Origin: Chitinophagaceae bacterium
Lineage (GTDB): Bacteria; Bacteroidota; Bacteroidia; Chitinophagales; Chitinophagaceae
DNA length: 64,000 nucleotides
Assembly (NCBI GenBank): GCA_016706055.1
Contig: JADJKL010000012.1
Location: 1 to 64,000, forward strand
Direction of reading: 5' to 3'
In this document: piece by piece, positions 41,213 through 50,842 of the stretch
How the letters are laid out: each line of letters starts with the position of its first letter
How positions within the stretch are numbered: the stretch's first letter is position 1
The notes under the pieces: model-generated
The model's database searches: none
Seen by the model: only the letters and a program-made list of their open reading frames with translations
Told to the model about the DNA's origin: nothing
Position numbers and translations under genes: made by a program

Positions 41213-42482
41213 TTAACTAATTGTTTTTGCACCGAAATAGGACTGAATCACTTTCGGAAGGTTTATTCCATCAGCCGTTTGATTATTTTCCAGCAAGCAA
41301 GCAATAATTCTTGGCAAGGCCAAAGAACTCCCATTCAGAGTATGTACCAATTGTGTTTTACCAGTCGAATCTTTATAACGAATCTTCATTCTGTTACTTT
41401 GAAATGCTTCGAAGTTTGAAACAGAACTTACTTCAAGCCACTTTTCCTGTGCAGCACTGTACACTTCAAAATCGTAGGTAAGCGCAGATGCGAAACTCAT
41501 ATCTCCACCACAGGCGAAGAATACGGTATGGCAATTCTAAAGACTGTAATAATTTTTCTACATGGCTTACCATTTCATCCAATGTTTCATAGCTTTTTTC
41601 TGGATGTGTAAGCTGAACTAATTCAACTTTTTCAAATTGATGTACACGGTTTAGTCCACGAACATCTTTACCAAAGCTTCCTGCTTCTCTTCTGAAACAA
41701 GGAGAATAAGCCGTCATTTTTATTGGTAAACTTTCTGGTTTTACAATTTCATCTCTATAAATATTTGTAATTGGCACTTCAGATGTCGGAATCATAAAGA
41801 AATTATCTTCTTGCATATGATACATCTGCCCTTCCTTATCTGGTAATTGGCCTGTGCCATACGCAGATGCTTCATTTACCATAAAAGGCGGATGAAATTC
41901 GGTGTAACCAGCAGCTGTATTAAAATCTAAAAAATATTGTATTAATGCTCTTTGTAATTTGGCCCCTTGTCCTTTGAACAATGCAAATCCACTACCAGTA
42001 ATTTTTGCACCGGTTTCAAAGTCTACAATGTCATATTTTTTTATCAGATCCCAATGCGGCACTGAACCTGCTGGTAGAGTTGGTTTTACTCCTTCTTCTC
42101 TAACCACTTCATTATCCTCCGGCGTTTTTCCTTTAGGTACCAGATCAGATGGCAGATTAGGTAACTTAACTAATTCATCATGCAATTGCTTTTCTACTGC
42201 CGTTAATTTTTCTGATATAGGTTGCAGCGTTGCTTTTAATGTAGCCACTTCTTGCTTTTTTATTTCTGCTTCGTCTTTTTGGCCTTTAGCCATCAATCCG
42301 CCAATTTCTTTCGAAGTGCTGTTTACGATTGCCTGATTATTATCAAATTCAAGCTGCGTTTTCTTCCGCTCATCATCCAATGCGATAATCGTATCGACTA
42401 ACGATAAATTTGCATAATTTTTTACCGTCAATTTCTCTTTTACCGCTTCTGGATTTTGCCTTAATACCTGAATTTGCAACAT
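41213..42482 (-). pseudogene. serS: Seryl-tRNA synthetase, broken by a 2-base frameshift
   Basis: SerRS charges tRNA-Ser (and tRNA-Sec). The N-terminal part (41466-42482) has the coiled-coil tRNA-binding arm and the class II core, ending RGLNRVHQFEKVELVQL and LELPYRILRL. The C-terminal part (41213 to about 41500) continues in another frame: DMSFASALTYDFEVYSAAQEKWLEVSSVSNFEAFQSNRMKIRY, then HTLNGSSLALPRIIACLLENNQ (motif 3). The break is at about 41510-41514. Restoring one TG dinucleotide gives RLCGGDMSFAS, the family consensus, and a full protein of about 423 residues. As the gene is normally essential and single-copy, a sequencing error is the best explanation. Confidence 0.93.
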
Positions 42483-42565
42483 CTTGATTTATTTGGCGCA
42501 AAGGTAGTTTTTGAATAGCAGAACAGCAACGGCGGATATTCATTAAATTCGATAAAATAAAAGTT

Positions 42566-42901
42566 ATGATAGATACATCTATGGTTACAACCAATACAGA
42601 ACTATTTGGCTACAAAGCTGTCCAAAATTTAGGCATAGTTAGAGGTATTACAGTCCGCTCCAGAAGCATCTTTGGCAATATTGCAGGTGGCCTTCAAACA
42701 TTGGTAGGTGGCAAAATATCAATTTATGCAGAGTTATGTGAAAAGACTAGAGAAGAAGCTTTTCAACAAATGCTACAACATGCAGCTGACCGTGGCGCCA
42801 ATGCCGTTATATGTATGCGGTATGATGCAAATGAAGTAATTGGCGGGGTAACTGAAGTGTTGGTATACGGAACTGCTGTAAGAGTAGAACCGATAGGCTA
42901 A
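42566..42901 (+). CDS. YbjQ/UPF0145 family protein
   Basis: This 111-residue cytoplasmic protein belongs to the YbjQ (DUF74) family of small beta-rich pentamer-forming proteins of unknown function. The landmarks are VQNLGIVRGITVRSRSIFGNIAGGLQTLVGGKISIYAELCEKTREEAFQQMLQHAADRGANAVICMRYD, and the end VLVYGTAVRVEP. Metal binding has been suggested for relatives. It is divergent from serS across an 83-bp gap and is followed after 30 bp by a small hypothetical gene. Confidence 0.88.
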   Translation: MIDTSMVTTNTELFGYKAVQNLGIVRGITVRSRSIFGNIAGGLQTLVGGKISIYAELCEKTREEAFQQMLQHAADRGANAVICMRYDANEVIGGVTEVLVYGTAVRVEPIG

Positions 42902-42931
42902 TTACAATTACACGGCCTTTATCTTTGCGCT

Positions 42932-43276
42932 ATGATAGCAAATGACGATTTACAACAACGATGGTGGAACCTGGAAGCGAAACTGGTTGAACGGTTTGAG
43001 AAAAAACCTGATGTGGAAACCATTCTGTTCCTTATCGGTACACAGGAATTTGGCGACATCAAAGAAAAATTTACAAAAGAACAAAAACAGGATCTGATGC
43101 ATATTGCTGTTTGCAGCCTTTTATCGCCCAGCGGCTACTATGAACTGGAAAGTGTGGATGACGACGGCTGGCCGCATTTCAAACAATTAAAAGCAATGCC
43201 CGATATGAATGCTATTGAGCAGGAAAATTTTCTGAAAGATCATATCTTACTTTATTTTGCCGAAAAGGAATTCTAA
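42932..43276 (+). CDS. Conserved hypothetical protein
   Basis: This 114-residue acidic cytoplasmic protein has no signal peptide and no membrane segment. It begins DDLQQRWWNLEAKLVERFEKKPDVETILFLIGTQE and ends NFLKDHILLYFAEKEF. It looks mainly helical. I recall similar small proteins in Bacteroidota genomes but no function. Its end lies 13 bp before the cyclophilin gene, so the two are probably co-transcribed with the YbjQ gene. Confidence 0.7.
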   Translation: MIANDDLQQRWWNLEAKLVERFEKKPDVETILFLIGTQEFGDIKEKFTKEQKQDLMHIAVCSLLSPSGYYELESVDDDGWPHFKQLKAMPDMNAIEQENFLKDHILLYFAEKEF

Positions 43277-43289
43277 AAAACTCTCGTAC

Positions 43290-44006
43290 ATGAAAAAAGT
43301 TTCATTGTTTTTATCTGCGCTTTGTATAGCAGCAATTTGTTTTGCACAAAAGAAAGATTCAACCGTTACCAAAAAGGACCGAAAAAAAGATGTGCTAATG
43401 CAGACTACAATGGGTGATATGATTATTCGTCTGTCTGACTCAACACCATTACACCGTGACAACTTTTTGAAACTTGTGAAGGTTGGGTTTTATGATAGTT
43501 TACTTTTTCATAGAGTGATGAAAGGTTTTATGATTCAAGGAGGAGATCCAAATAGTAAATCAGCAAAAGCTGGGATGCCGCTGGGCAATGGAGACCTGGG
43601 CTATACTATTCCTACTGAATTTGGAGAAACGCTATTTCATAAAAAAGGAGTGATTGCAGCTGCCCGTCAACCCGATAATGTAAATCCCACTAAAGCAAGC
43701 AGTGCCAGCCAATTTTATATTGCACAAGGAAAAGTGTTTACAGATGCCGAGCTTGATATTATGGAGCAACAAAGATTGCAAGGAAAGAAAATTCCTGAAT
43801 CTTACCGCACAGTTTATAAAACTATAGGAGGCATCCCCCATCTTGACCGCAATTACACAGTATATGGCGAAGTAGTGAATGGATTAGAGGTGATTGACAA
43901 GATTGCTGATGTTGATGTTAGTAAAGGAAGAGACCTAAACAGACCCATTACTGATGTAAGAATTATTAAAGCGAAATTGATAAAGAGAAAAAAGAAAATG
44001 AAATAA
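43290..44006 (+). CDS. Exported cyclophilin-type peptidyl-prolyl isomerase
   Basis: This 238-residue protein would speed proline isomerisation during folding in the periplasm. A signal peptide (VSLFLSALCIAAICFAQ) follows the ATG at 43290. The cyclophilin core has MQTTMGDMIIRLSDSTPLHRDNFLKLVKVGFYDSLLFHRVMKGFMIQGGDPN (FHRV...QGGD) and ASQFYIAQGKVF. The region between about 145 and 190 (TDAELDIMEQQRLQGKKIPESYRTVYKTIGGIPHLDRNYTVYGEV) is the usual Bacteroidota insertion. The C-terminus is strongly basic. A palindromic terminator follows. Confidence 0.92.
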   Translation: MKKVSLFLSALCIAAICFAQKKDSTVTKKDRKKDVLMQTTMGDMIIRLSDSTPLHRDNFLKLVKVGFYDSLLFHRVMKGFMIQGGDPNSKSAKAGMPLGNGDLGYTIPTEFGETLFHKKGVIAAARQPDNVNPTKASSASQFYIAQGKVFTDAELDIMEQQRLQGKKIPESYRTVYKTIGGIPHLDRNYTVYGEVVNGLEVIDKIADVDVSKGRDLNRPITDVRIIKAKLIKRKKKMK

Positions 44007-44031
44007 TAATTTATTAAATCATTCTTTAAAT

Positions 44032-44061
44032 AAAAGTGACCCGTTTAAACGGGTCACTTTT
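44032..44061. terminator. Bidirectional terminator
   Basis: AAAAGTGACCCG and CGGGTCACTTTT pair perfectly around TTTAAA, with A-run and T-run on both sides. It separates the convergent cyclophilin and Omp85-type genes. Confidence 0.9.
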
Positions 44062-44083
44062 ATTTATTATAGATATTTTTACT

Positions 44084-46639
44084 TTAAAACTTCCAGCCCA
44101 ATCCAATAGTCAACAACCCATCTTCTTTGGAAACACCATACCCAACGTTAAGCATAATGCGGCGAAGTGGGGATATCCATAGACCACCTCCATAACCACT
44201 TAATGTTTTTTTCTGGGTATCGTTTGCAACCCATACTCGTCCTATATCATAAAATCCATATATCCCGATTGAACCTGGGAAAAGATAAGTTCTGAAGTCT
44301 GCAATTTTTAACCGAAGTTCTGCCTGATTATATAATTTACTTTTTCCTGCAAACCTATACCGGCGATAGCCTCTCAGGTTTTCTTCATTACCAAGGTATT
44401 GAGCCTGATAAAATTCATACCCTTTGTTGCCAAGGTTAATTCCACCGCCTACTCTATTTGCAAATACTAGACGATTATTAATTACATTAAAATAGAAACC
44501 TAAATCTGAATTTAACTGAGTAACTGAATACGGCGTATTACTAATGCCTGATAAGTGTCTCGCAGTCGTAATCCAGGTAACACCTTTATTTGGATTTACT
44601 TTATTATCTCTCGTATCTAATTCAATAGCAACTTGCCCTCCAAAATAGTACTGCGTTTTATACAGTGTGGTAGCATCCAATCCATTTTGTCCAGGCAGCA
44701 TACCTGTTTGTGTAATAAATCTTACTGAGTTAAACTTATCGGTTGCATCCAGCTCAAACCGCTGAAAGGTAGGACCAAATGAAATAGAAAATTTGGGAGA
44801 AAATCTTTCTCTTATCATCACTGTAGCATCTGCCCGGTTATATCTTGCCCGATAATATTTAAATTTTCCTGGCTGTGATTTATCATACACAGAATTAACA
44901 CCGTATCCAAAAAAGTTAGTTGTATTATTTGGTGCTTTGATATCAATATCTGTAGTAATGTCTGCATTTTTACCAACTACACCTATAAACTCATTTGCAT
45001 ACCTGAAGTTCCATGCATTGGTAGATAGGGCATGGCTTACGTAGAAAGTATGAGTGGCCTTATATGGATCTTTACGAAAACCATGGCTTGTTATTTTATA
45101 AGTAAGCCCCAGAAAAACACCATCATCAGGGTTATAGCCAATAGCCAATCCTGGTGCTCTTTTGTCGTAGTTATAAGAAATTCTTTCAAAACTATTTACA
45201 TCACTATCATTGGACATATGATTTTTAAACTTGCCGATTAATTTATTCTCGCCATTATTTTTATCATATACAAATGAGCTTCCTCTACCGCTTGAAGTCT
45301 TTTCAAATACATCTGCTCCGCCGCCGCCAATCATTCTAACCTTTACCTTATCATTATTGCCATTTATTACAAATTTATCATCACCATCAAATCCGAATAA
45401 ACGAACTTCTTTTGTTTCGCCACCGATAAAAAGGCGTTCATATTTTTTATCCGCTTTCTGTCCATCTTTAAGCTTGTATACTTGTACCAGCATAGATCCG
45501 TCATCATTACGAGTTATATCAAATAAATCATGTTTATCACTTGCCGTTACCGTTACAGTTTCTGCAAGAAACCGATAATATTTCATCACTTCTTCTGCCA
45601 GATATTGTCTTCTTTCTTTTAATGTGGCTACTATGCTCTGATTATGCGGTAGTGCCCTTATTTCTGCAGGCTGCATCGCCAATGCATTTTCGATTACCTG
45701 ATCGGTCATTTTTGGAAGAAAATCATCCACAGCTTTTTGCCAATCGGCAGCTGTCAGCGCATTTAAAAAGAATCTGTCAAGATTTCGGGCTGCAAAGTTG
45801 AAACGCTTAATATCATGTGCCTTCGCTTTAAAGCCCTCCAACTGCGGAACAAACGTCTTTCTTCTTGCAATACCAGGTATCAATCCTTGATTAATATAAA
45901 ATGCCTGGTCTCTGTCTTTAGGGATTGGGAAATATGTTTTACCTCCATTCTCATTATCCACTGCGCCCCAGTTCCATTGGCCTTCATGCCTGTCAAGATC
46001 CATCACAAACATATCCAGTATCCTTGCTGTTAGCAATGCTTTTTGATCTGCCTGGTTATCATTATCCTTTTCCAATTTTTCAGCTACTTCTTCGGTATCG
46101 TACCCTTTTGTTACATTTTCTGGGAGTCTTTCTTCAAAAGTTGCCAACATGCCACCAAAATCTTTTTGAAATTCGCCCAGTGCAGCATCATCTGGAACGT
46201 ATACAAGTTTTACTTTTCCATAAGGCACACCTACTGCATCAGCCAATGGCTGCATAGACAATGAGGCATACGGATAAGATGCCGATACTCCATCTGAAAC
46301 CAGATCAGCTGCTGCTTCACTCTGTAAATCGCCAGGCAATGTTTTATCGGTAATAAATTTTTGAATAGATCTGATTATAAATTGTCGTCCGCTTGCATCT
46401 TCCATCCGAAGCGATTTTGTTTGTTTACCCCCGCCTTTTTTTATTGGAGTAAGTCCTTTAAGGCTTAAAACTGGTACCGTTACAGGTGTATTCCACTCTG
46501 TACGATAGTTCGCACCCATCCAGAATTTTTTTCCTCCGCTGGTACTAAAATGTGATGCCGGAGCAGTAGCTGTCTCTTGTGCATTAGAGGGTAAAATAAA
46601 TACAGTGAGGCATAAAATAAATAGAGTAAGCAGTCTCAT
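44084..46639 (-). CDS. Kinase-like domain fused to Omp85-type barrel (paralogue A)
   Basis: This 851-residue outer-membrane protein has a signal peptide (LLTLFILCLTVFILPSNAQ). A periplasmic region follows with KFWMGANYRTEWNTPVTVPVL and LRMEDASGRQFIIRSI. The block LDMFVMDLDRHEGQWNWG (about 208-224) is followed by YFPIPKDRDQAFY (about 235-247). The DxDRH and later DRD resemble the catalytic and metal sites of FAM20C/HipA-type atypical kinases; this is my inference. A stretch with GGGGADVF resembles a calcium-binding repeat. The C-terminal 350 residues are a BamA/TamA-like barrel (AIELDTRDNKVNPNKGVTW, FYDIGRVW, ending LTIGLGWKF). No POTRA domains are seen. It is divergent from its larger paralogue. 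Confidence 0.72.
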   Translation of the reverse strand: MRLLTLFILCLTVFILPSNAQETATAPASHFSTSGGKKFWMGANYRTEWNTPVTVPVLSLKGLTPIKKGGGKQTKSLRMEDASGRQFIIRSIQKFITDKTLPGDLQSEAAADLVSDGVSASYPYASLSMQPLADAVGVPYGKVKLVYVPDDAALGEFQKDFGGMLATFEERLPENVTKGYDTEEVAEKLEKDNDNQADQKALLTARILDMFVMDLDRHEGQWNWGAVDNENGGKTYFPIPKDRDQAFYINQGLIPGIARRKTFVPQLEGFKAKAHDIKRFNFAARNLDRFFLNALTAADWQKAVDDFLPKMTDQVIENALAMQPAEIRALPHNQSIVATLKERRQYLAEEVMKYYRFLAETVTVTASDKHDLFDITRNDDGSMLVQVYKLKDGQKADKKYERLFIGGETKEVRLFGFDGDDKFVINGNNDKVKVRMIGGGGADVFEKTSSGRGSSFVYDKNNGENKLIGKFKNHMSNDSDVNSFERISYNYDKRAPGLAIGYNPDDGVFLGLTYKITSHGFRKDPYKATHTFYVSHALSTNAWNFRYANEFIGVVGKNADITTDIDIKAPNNTTNFFGYGVNSVYDKSQPGKFKYYRARYNRADATVMIRERFSPKFSISFGPTFQRFELDATDKFNSVRFITQTGMLPGQNGLDATTLYKTQYYFGGQVAIELDTRDNKVNPNKGVTWITTARHLSGISNTPYSVTQLNSDLGFYFNVINNRLVFANRVGGGINLGNKGYEFYQAQYLGNEENLRGYRRYRFAGKSKLYNQAELRLKIADFRTYLFPGSIGIYGFYDIGRVWVANDTQKKTLSGYGGGLWISPLRRIMLNVGYGVSKEDGLLTIGLGWKF

Positions 46640-47159
46640 TTTTGCAGGTTTAGGTTGATAATACTATTGGTTATGGTATAATGATTTGAAAAGATACGAT
46701 TTTTTAAAAAAAAAGAGCAAAATGATGAATTATTTGCTAGCATCTAATTTGTAGCTCTTTAGCAAGTACATTAATCAATATTATTATTGAAGTCTTTACA
46801 ATTGATTGAAAGGCCAAGTTACATATTATTTTTTTTGAATATTGGCGACAAATTTACCATCAAAGAAATTCTCCGTTTACCTTGTTTCGCCTCTATCGGA
46901 GTAAGAGCATACCTGAATGGGGTATCCATTATTCCTTGTTATAAGAATAAAAACTTAGAAAAAGAATATTTTTCGGGAATTTTTATTTTTCGGGATCAGT
47001 AGCTTTCGGGATAATCTTTTTTGTAAATTAGTGCTTTTACAGGTGTTAGCGTTAAATGAAGAAGACAGAAAACTCCGGATTCACATCATCAGTTTTCATT
47101 CTACTTGCCAATGAACTTTCAGAAATGAATCAACCACCTTTAATCTTTTAGCTGAAGTG
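46640..47159. other. Divergent intergenic region between the two Omp85-type genes
   Basis: This AT-rich 520-bp stretch must hold the promoters of both flanking genes. I see no clear TAnnTTTG/TTTG pair. A 31-codon frame (ATG 47056 to TAG 47151, MKKTENSGFTSS...) ends just before the paralogue B start and could be a leader peptide. A plus-strand frame at 46787-47002 is low-complexity and is not called. Confidence 0.4.
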
Positions 47160-50100
47160 ATGAAAAAATTTATTGTATTGACGGGCTGCCTGATGGTGAT
47201 ATGTGTGACCCTTAAAGCTCAAACAGATACTATTGCTAGGCGCATTGTATTAATTGGGGATGCGGGGCAGTTAACTGATGGTCGTCATCCGGTAGTGGAT
47301 GCAGTTAGAGACAATATACCGCTAGATAAAAAAACGACTATTTTATTCTTAGGCGACAATTTATATAAACATGGATTGCCCGATGTGGAAAATTCAGGAT
47401 ATAATGATGCCAGAGCCATTTTAGACTCTCAGATTTCTATTGCAAAAAATACTAAAGCGAAAGTGATCATGATACCAGGTAATCATGATTGGCATAATGG
47501 CAACCGGGATGGGTATGACGCCATTGTCAGACAACAGCTTTATGTTGATTTTGCAAAAATAGATGGTGCAGATATAAAATTTGAGCCAGAAGATGGATGT
47601 CCCGGTCCTGTAACCGTCAAGGTCGGAAACGATATATTACTCGTAATTTTCGATAGCCAATGGTGGCTTCACCCTTACGATAAGCCGGGAATAGAATCAG
47701 ATTGTGATTGTAAAACAGAAATTGAACTGGTTTCTAAAATAAGAGATATTGCTACGCAGAATACGGATAAGCTAATAATAGTTGCAGACCATCACCCTTT
47801 TAAAAGCAATGGAGTACATGGTGGTTTTTTTACTTTCAAACAACATTTTTTTCCTTTTACAGATATTAAGCCCAGCCTATATGTTCCGCTTCCGATCTTA
47901 GGCTCGGTATATGTAATTGCCCGTAGTGTTTTTGGCGCTTCACAGGATTTGAAACATCCTGCATATGCCAACATGATCAATCAGATAACAGGTGCTATTG
48001 AAACTTCCTTAGCACCAAATGTAATTTTTGTTTCTGGTCATGAACATAATCTACAACATATAAAAGATGAGAAATATAATTATATAGTAAGCGGAGGCGG
48101 ATGTAAAGAAAGCAGGATTTCCAAAAGTAATAAGGGCCTTTTCAATTCTACCAACTTTGGTTTTGCTGTACTCGAAGTTTCTACAAATAAAAATGTAAAC
48201 CTTTCCTTCTATACCGTTACTGATTCTGTTCGAAATGCCTACAACGCTTTTATTTTAAATTATACAAAACCAATTGTAAAACCAATTGACTCTACTCAAA
48301 CACCTGTAGTACTCGGAAATCAGGAATTGAAATTTGAAGATGCCGTAACTAAACCTGCCAGCACAACACTTCCTGTAATCGGTGGCTTAAAGAAATATTT
48401 AATGGGGCAGAATTACAGAAAAGAATGGTCAACTCCTGTAAATATGAAGGTGCTTGACATACGAAAAGAAAAAGGTGGATTAGAAATTAAAAGTCTGGGC
48501 GGTGGTCAGCAAACAAGATCACTACGACTTGAAGACAAATATGGCAAAGAGTGGGTTTTGAGAGGTGTAAACAAAAATATCGGCAAAGCATTGCCGGAAG
48601 AATTTCGTGGCACAGCCGCAGAAGATTTTGCTCCAGAATTAAATTCTGCAGCGCACCCATATGGAGCATTGATCGTACCCTCTTTAGCTGAACCTTTGCA
48701 TGTGTTGACTGCCAGCCCTGAATTATTTTTTGTGCCCGATGATCCAAACCTTGGTATTTACAGACTGCTGTTTGCCAATACTGTTTGTTTACTGGAGCAA
48801 AGAAATTTTGCATTGGCAGAGGATAAATCAATGTCTACGTCAAAAGTTTTTAAAGAAATTTTGGAAGACAACGATCATCGTCCTGATCAGCCAAAAGCAT
48901 TAACTGCAAGATTGCTTGATATACTTATCGGAGATTTTGATCGCCATTTTGATCAGTGGAGATGGGGAACCGGCGATACTGGAAAAGGGAAACTATATTA
49001 TCCAATTCCACGGGACAGAGACCAAGCTTTTTTTAATTCCGAAGGAAAAGTATTCAGATCTGTAACAGGAAGAGAATTACCTTTTCTAAAAGGTTTCAGA
49101 AAAAACTTACACGAAGTAAACTGGCTGGGTTACACTGCCAAAGACTTTGACCGTATTTTCCTGACCGGACTTACTAAAAACGAATGGGAAAGTTCAATAC
49201 ATGAGTTCCAAAAGCAAATTACCGATTCTGTAATACGTAATGCTGTTAAAAAATTACCGCCTGAAGTTTTTTCTTTCAATGGCGAAAAAATAATAAAAAA
49301 ATTAATAAGCAGGCGGGACCAGATGGACAAGGAAGCAATGAAATATTACAAATTCCTTTCCCGTAAAGTAAATGTAGTTGGCAGTAATCAAAAGGAGTAT
49401 TTCAGAGTCAGTATGTCCAACGATAGTTTACGGGTAAGAGTATATGAAAAAGGAAGAGGCAACGATACCAGTTTTATAATGTACACCAGGACTTTTGATC
49501 CTAAGGTTACAAAGGAAATAAGATTATTTGGTTTAAATAATGAAGATGTATTCGATGTTGAAGAAAATGTCTCTTCCAAGATAAAACTCAGGATTATTGG
49601 AGGAAAAGACAATGACACTTTTAATATCCGTGGCAACATTAAGAATATCATTTATGATAAGTTATCTGACGTTAATTACATTCAGAATAAAAGTCATACA
49701 AAAAATAAATTCTCGGCTGATCCTCCATCAACTGGCAGAAGCATTTTAGGATACCAGTACAATACAACTAAATTTCCTCAATTACTATTTAGTTATAATT
49801 CAGACGATGGTTATATGCTGGGTGCCGGCTTCTCAAAAACCACTTATGGGTTTGTCAATTTACCTTTTGCCACACAGCAGCAACTATCTGTACTTTATGC
49901 GTTAAACCGTAAAGCCTTTCAGGTAAAATACAATGGAATATTTAATCATATAACAAAAGACAAAGACCTTATAGTTAACATTAATTATCTGCTACCTGCC
50001 TTAAGAAACTTTACAGGTTTTGGAAATGAAACGCTGGTTACTAATGAAGGAAGCTTTGACTTCTATCGCAGCCGTTACAAATCGTTGGAGGCAGAAGTAC

Positions 50101-50831
50101 TTATTCGCAAACGTTTATTTGAAAGGCTTGAGCTGATGGTTGGCCCTTACTACAATCGTTACTGGAATGATTATAACGACAATAGTAAAAATGTATTGAG
50201 TGATCCAAGACAGGTCGGTCTTGACTCAGCTGATGTGTATAGCACCAAATCTTATATGGGTGGTAAATTTGTAATGCAGTTTGATAACCGGAATAATAAG
50301 CTTTTCCCTACCCGTGGAATATTTTGGAAAAACGAATTTATAGCCACTGCTGGTAATGGATATAACACCAACAATTTTGTAAAGTACAGCACCGACATGT
50401 CAATCTATGCTAGCTTTAAAGACCCGGCTAAAATGGTTATTGCATTAGGTTTTGGCGGCGGCCGTATTCTCTCAAAGAATTTTGAATATTTTCAGGCACT
50501 TTCATTAGGTGTTGATAATCCAAATATACATGGCTTTAGAAAAAACAGGTATTCGGGATCTGCTTTATTATACGGAAGTGTAGAAGTGAAATTGCAATTG
50601 TTTAATCTTAATTCTTACATAATTCCTGGCCCTGTTGGCCTTACCGCATTTTACGATATTGGTCGGGTGTGGATGAGAGGAGAAGATTCCAGAAAATGGC
50701 ACGGAGCTTATGGTGGTGGAATATATTTTATACCATTCAACAATTTCATCATTTCAGCGACTGCTGGTTTTACTGCCAATGAAAGATTACTGAACTTTAA
50801 CTTAGGTACAAAAGTCAACCTTACTTTTTGA
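47160..50831 (+). CDS. Metallophosphoesterase-kinase-like-Omp85 barrel fusion (paralogue B)
   Basis: This 1,223-residue exported protein starts with a signal peptide (FIVLTGCLMVICVTLKAQ). A calcineurin-like phosphoesterase domain follows (about 25-330) with VLIGDAGQ, FLGDNLYKHG, MIPGNHDWHNG, IVADHHPF and VSGHEHNLQHI, so all metal sites are present. The middle repeats paralogue A: LMGQNYRKEWSTPVNMKVL, LLDILIGDFDRHFDQWRWG (about 585-600) and YYPIPRDRDQAFF. The same calcium-repeat-like stretch (IIGGKDNDTF) follows. The C-terminal third is an Omp85-type barrel (MQFDNRNNKLFPTRGIFW, ALSLGVDNPNIHGFRKNR, FYDIGRVWM). It may combine phosphate removal and phosphate transfer at the cell surface; this is inference. 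Confidence 0.78.
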   Translation: MKKFIVLTGCLMVICVTLKAQTDTIARRIVLIGDAGQLTDGRHPVVDAVRDNIPLDKKTTILFLGDNLYKHGLPDVENSGYNDARAILDSQISIAKNTKAKVIMIPGNHDWHNGNRDGYDAIVRQQLYVDFAKIDGADIKFEPEDGCPGPVTVKVGNDILLVIFDSQWWLHPYDKPGIESDCDCKTEIELVSKIRDIATQNTDKLIIVADHHPFKSNGVHGGFFTFKQHFFPFTDIKPSLYVPLPILGSVYVIARSVFGASQDLKHPAYANMINQITGAIETSLAPNVIFVSGHEHNLQHIKDEKYNYIVSGGGCKESRISKSNKGLFNSTNFGFAVLEVSTNKNVNLSFYTVTDSVRNAYNAFILNYTKPIVKPIDSTQTPVVLGNQELKFEDAVTKPASTTLPVIGGLKKYLMGQNYRKEWSTPVNMKVLDIRKEKGGLEIKSLGGGQQTRSLRLEDKYGKEWVLRGVNKNIGKALPEEFRGTAAEDFAPELNSAAHPYGALIVPSLAEPLHVLTASPELFFVPDDPNLGIYRLLFANTVCLLEQRNFALAEDKSMSTSKVFKEILEDNDHRPDQPKALTARLLDILIGDFDRHFDQWRWGTGDTGKGKLYYPIPRDRDQAFFNSEGKVFRSVTGRELPFLKGFRKNLHEVNWLGYTAKDFDRIFLTGLTKNEWESSIHEFQKQITDSVIRNAVKKLPPEVFSFNGEKIIKKLISRRDQMDKEAMKYYKFLSRKVNVVGSNQKEYFRVSMSNDSLRVRVYEKGRGNDTSFIMYTRTFDPKVTKEIRLFGLNNEDVFDVEENVSSKIKLRIIGGKDNDTFNIRGNIKNIIYDKLSDVNYIQNKSHTKNKFSADPPSTGRSILGYQYNTTKFPQLLFSYNSDDGYMLGAGFSKTTYGFVNLPFATQQQLSVLYALNRKAFQVKYNGIFNHITKDKDLIVNINYLLPALRNFTGFGNETLVTNEGSFDFYRSRYKSLEAEVLIRKRLFERLELMVGPYYNRYWNDYNDNSKNVLSDPRQVGLDSADVYSTKSYMGGKFVMQFDNRNNKLFPTRGIFWKNEFIATAGNGYNTNNFVKYSTDMSIYASFKDPAKMVIALGFGGGRILSKNFEYFQALSLGVDNPNIHGFRKNRYSGSALLYGSVEVKLQLFNLNSYIIPGPVGLTAFYDIGRVWMRGEDSRKWHGAYGGGIYFIPFNNFIISATAGFTANERLLNFNLGTKVNLTF

Positions 50832-50842
50832 TTGAATTCCTG

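Noticed and set aside
46787..47002. Plus-strand open frame of 71 codons
   Set aside because: It is low complexity, uses a non-ATG start, and has no domain or conserved-looking feature.
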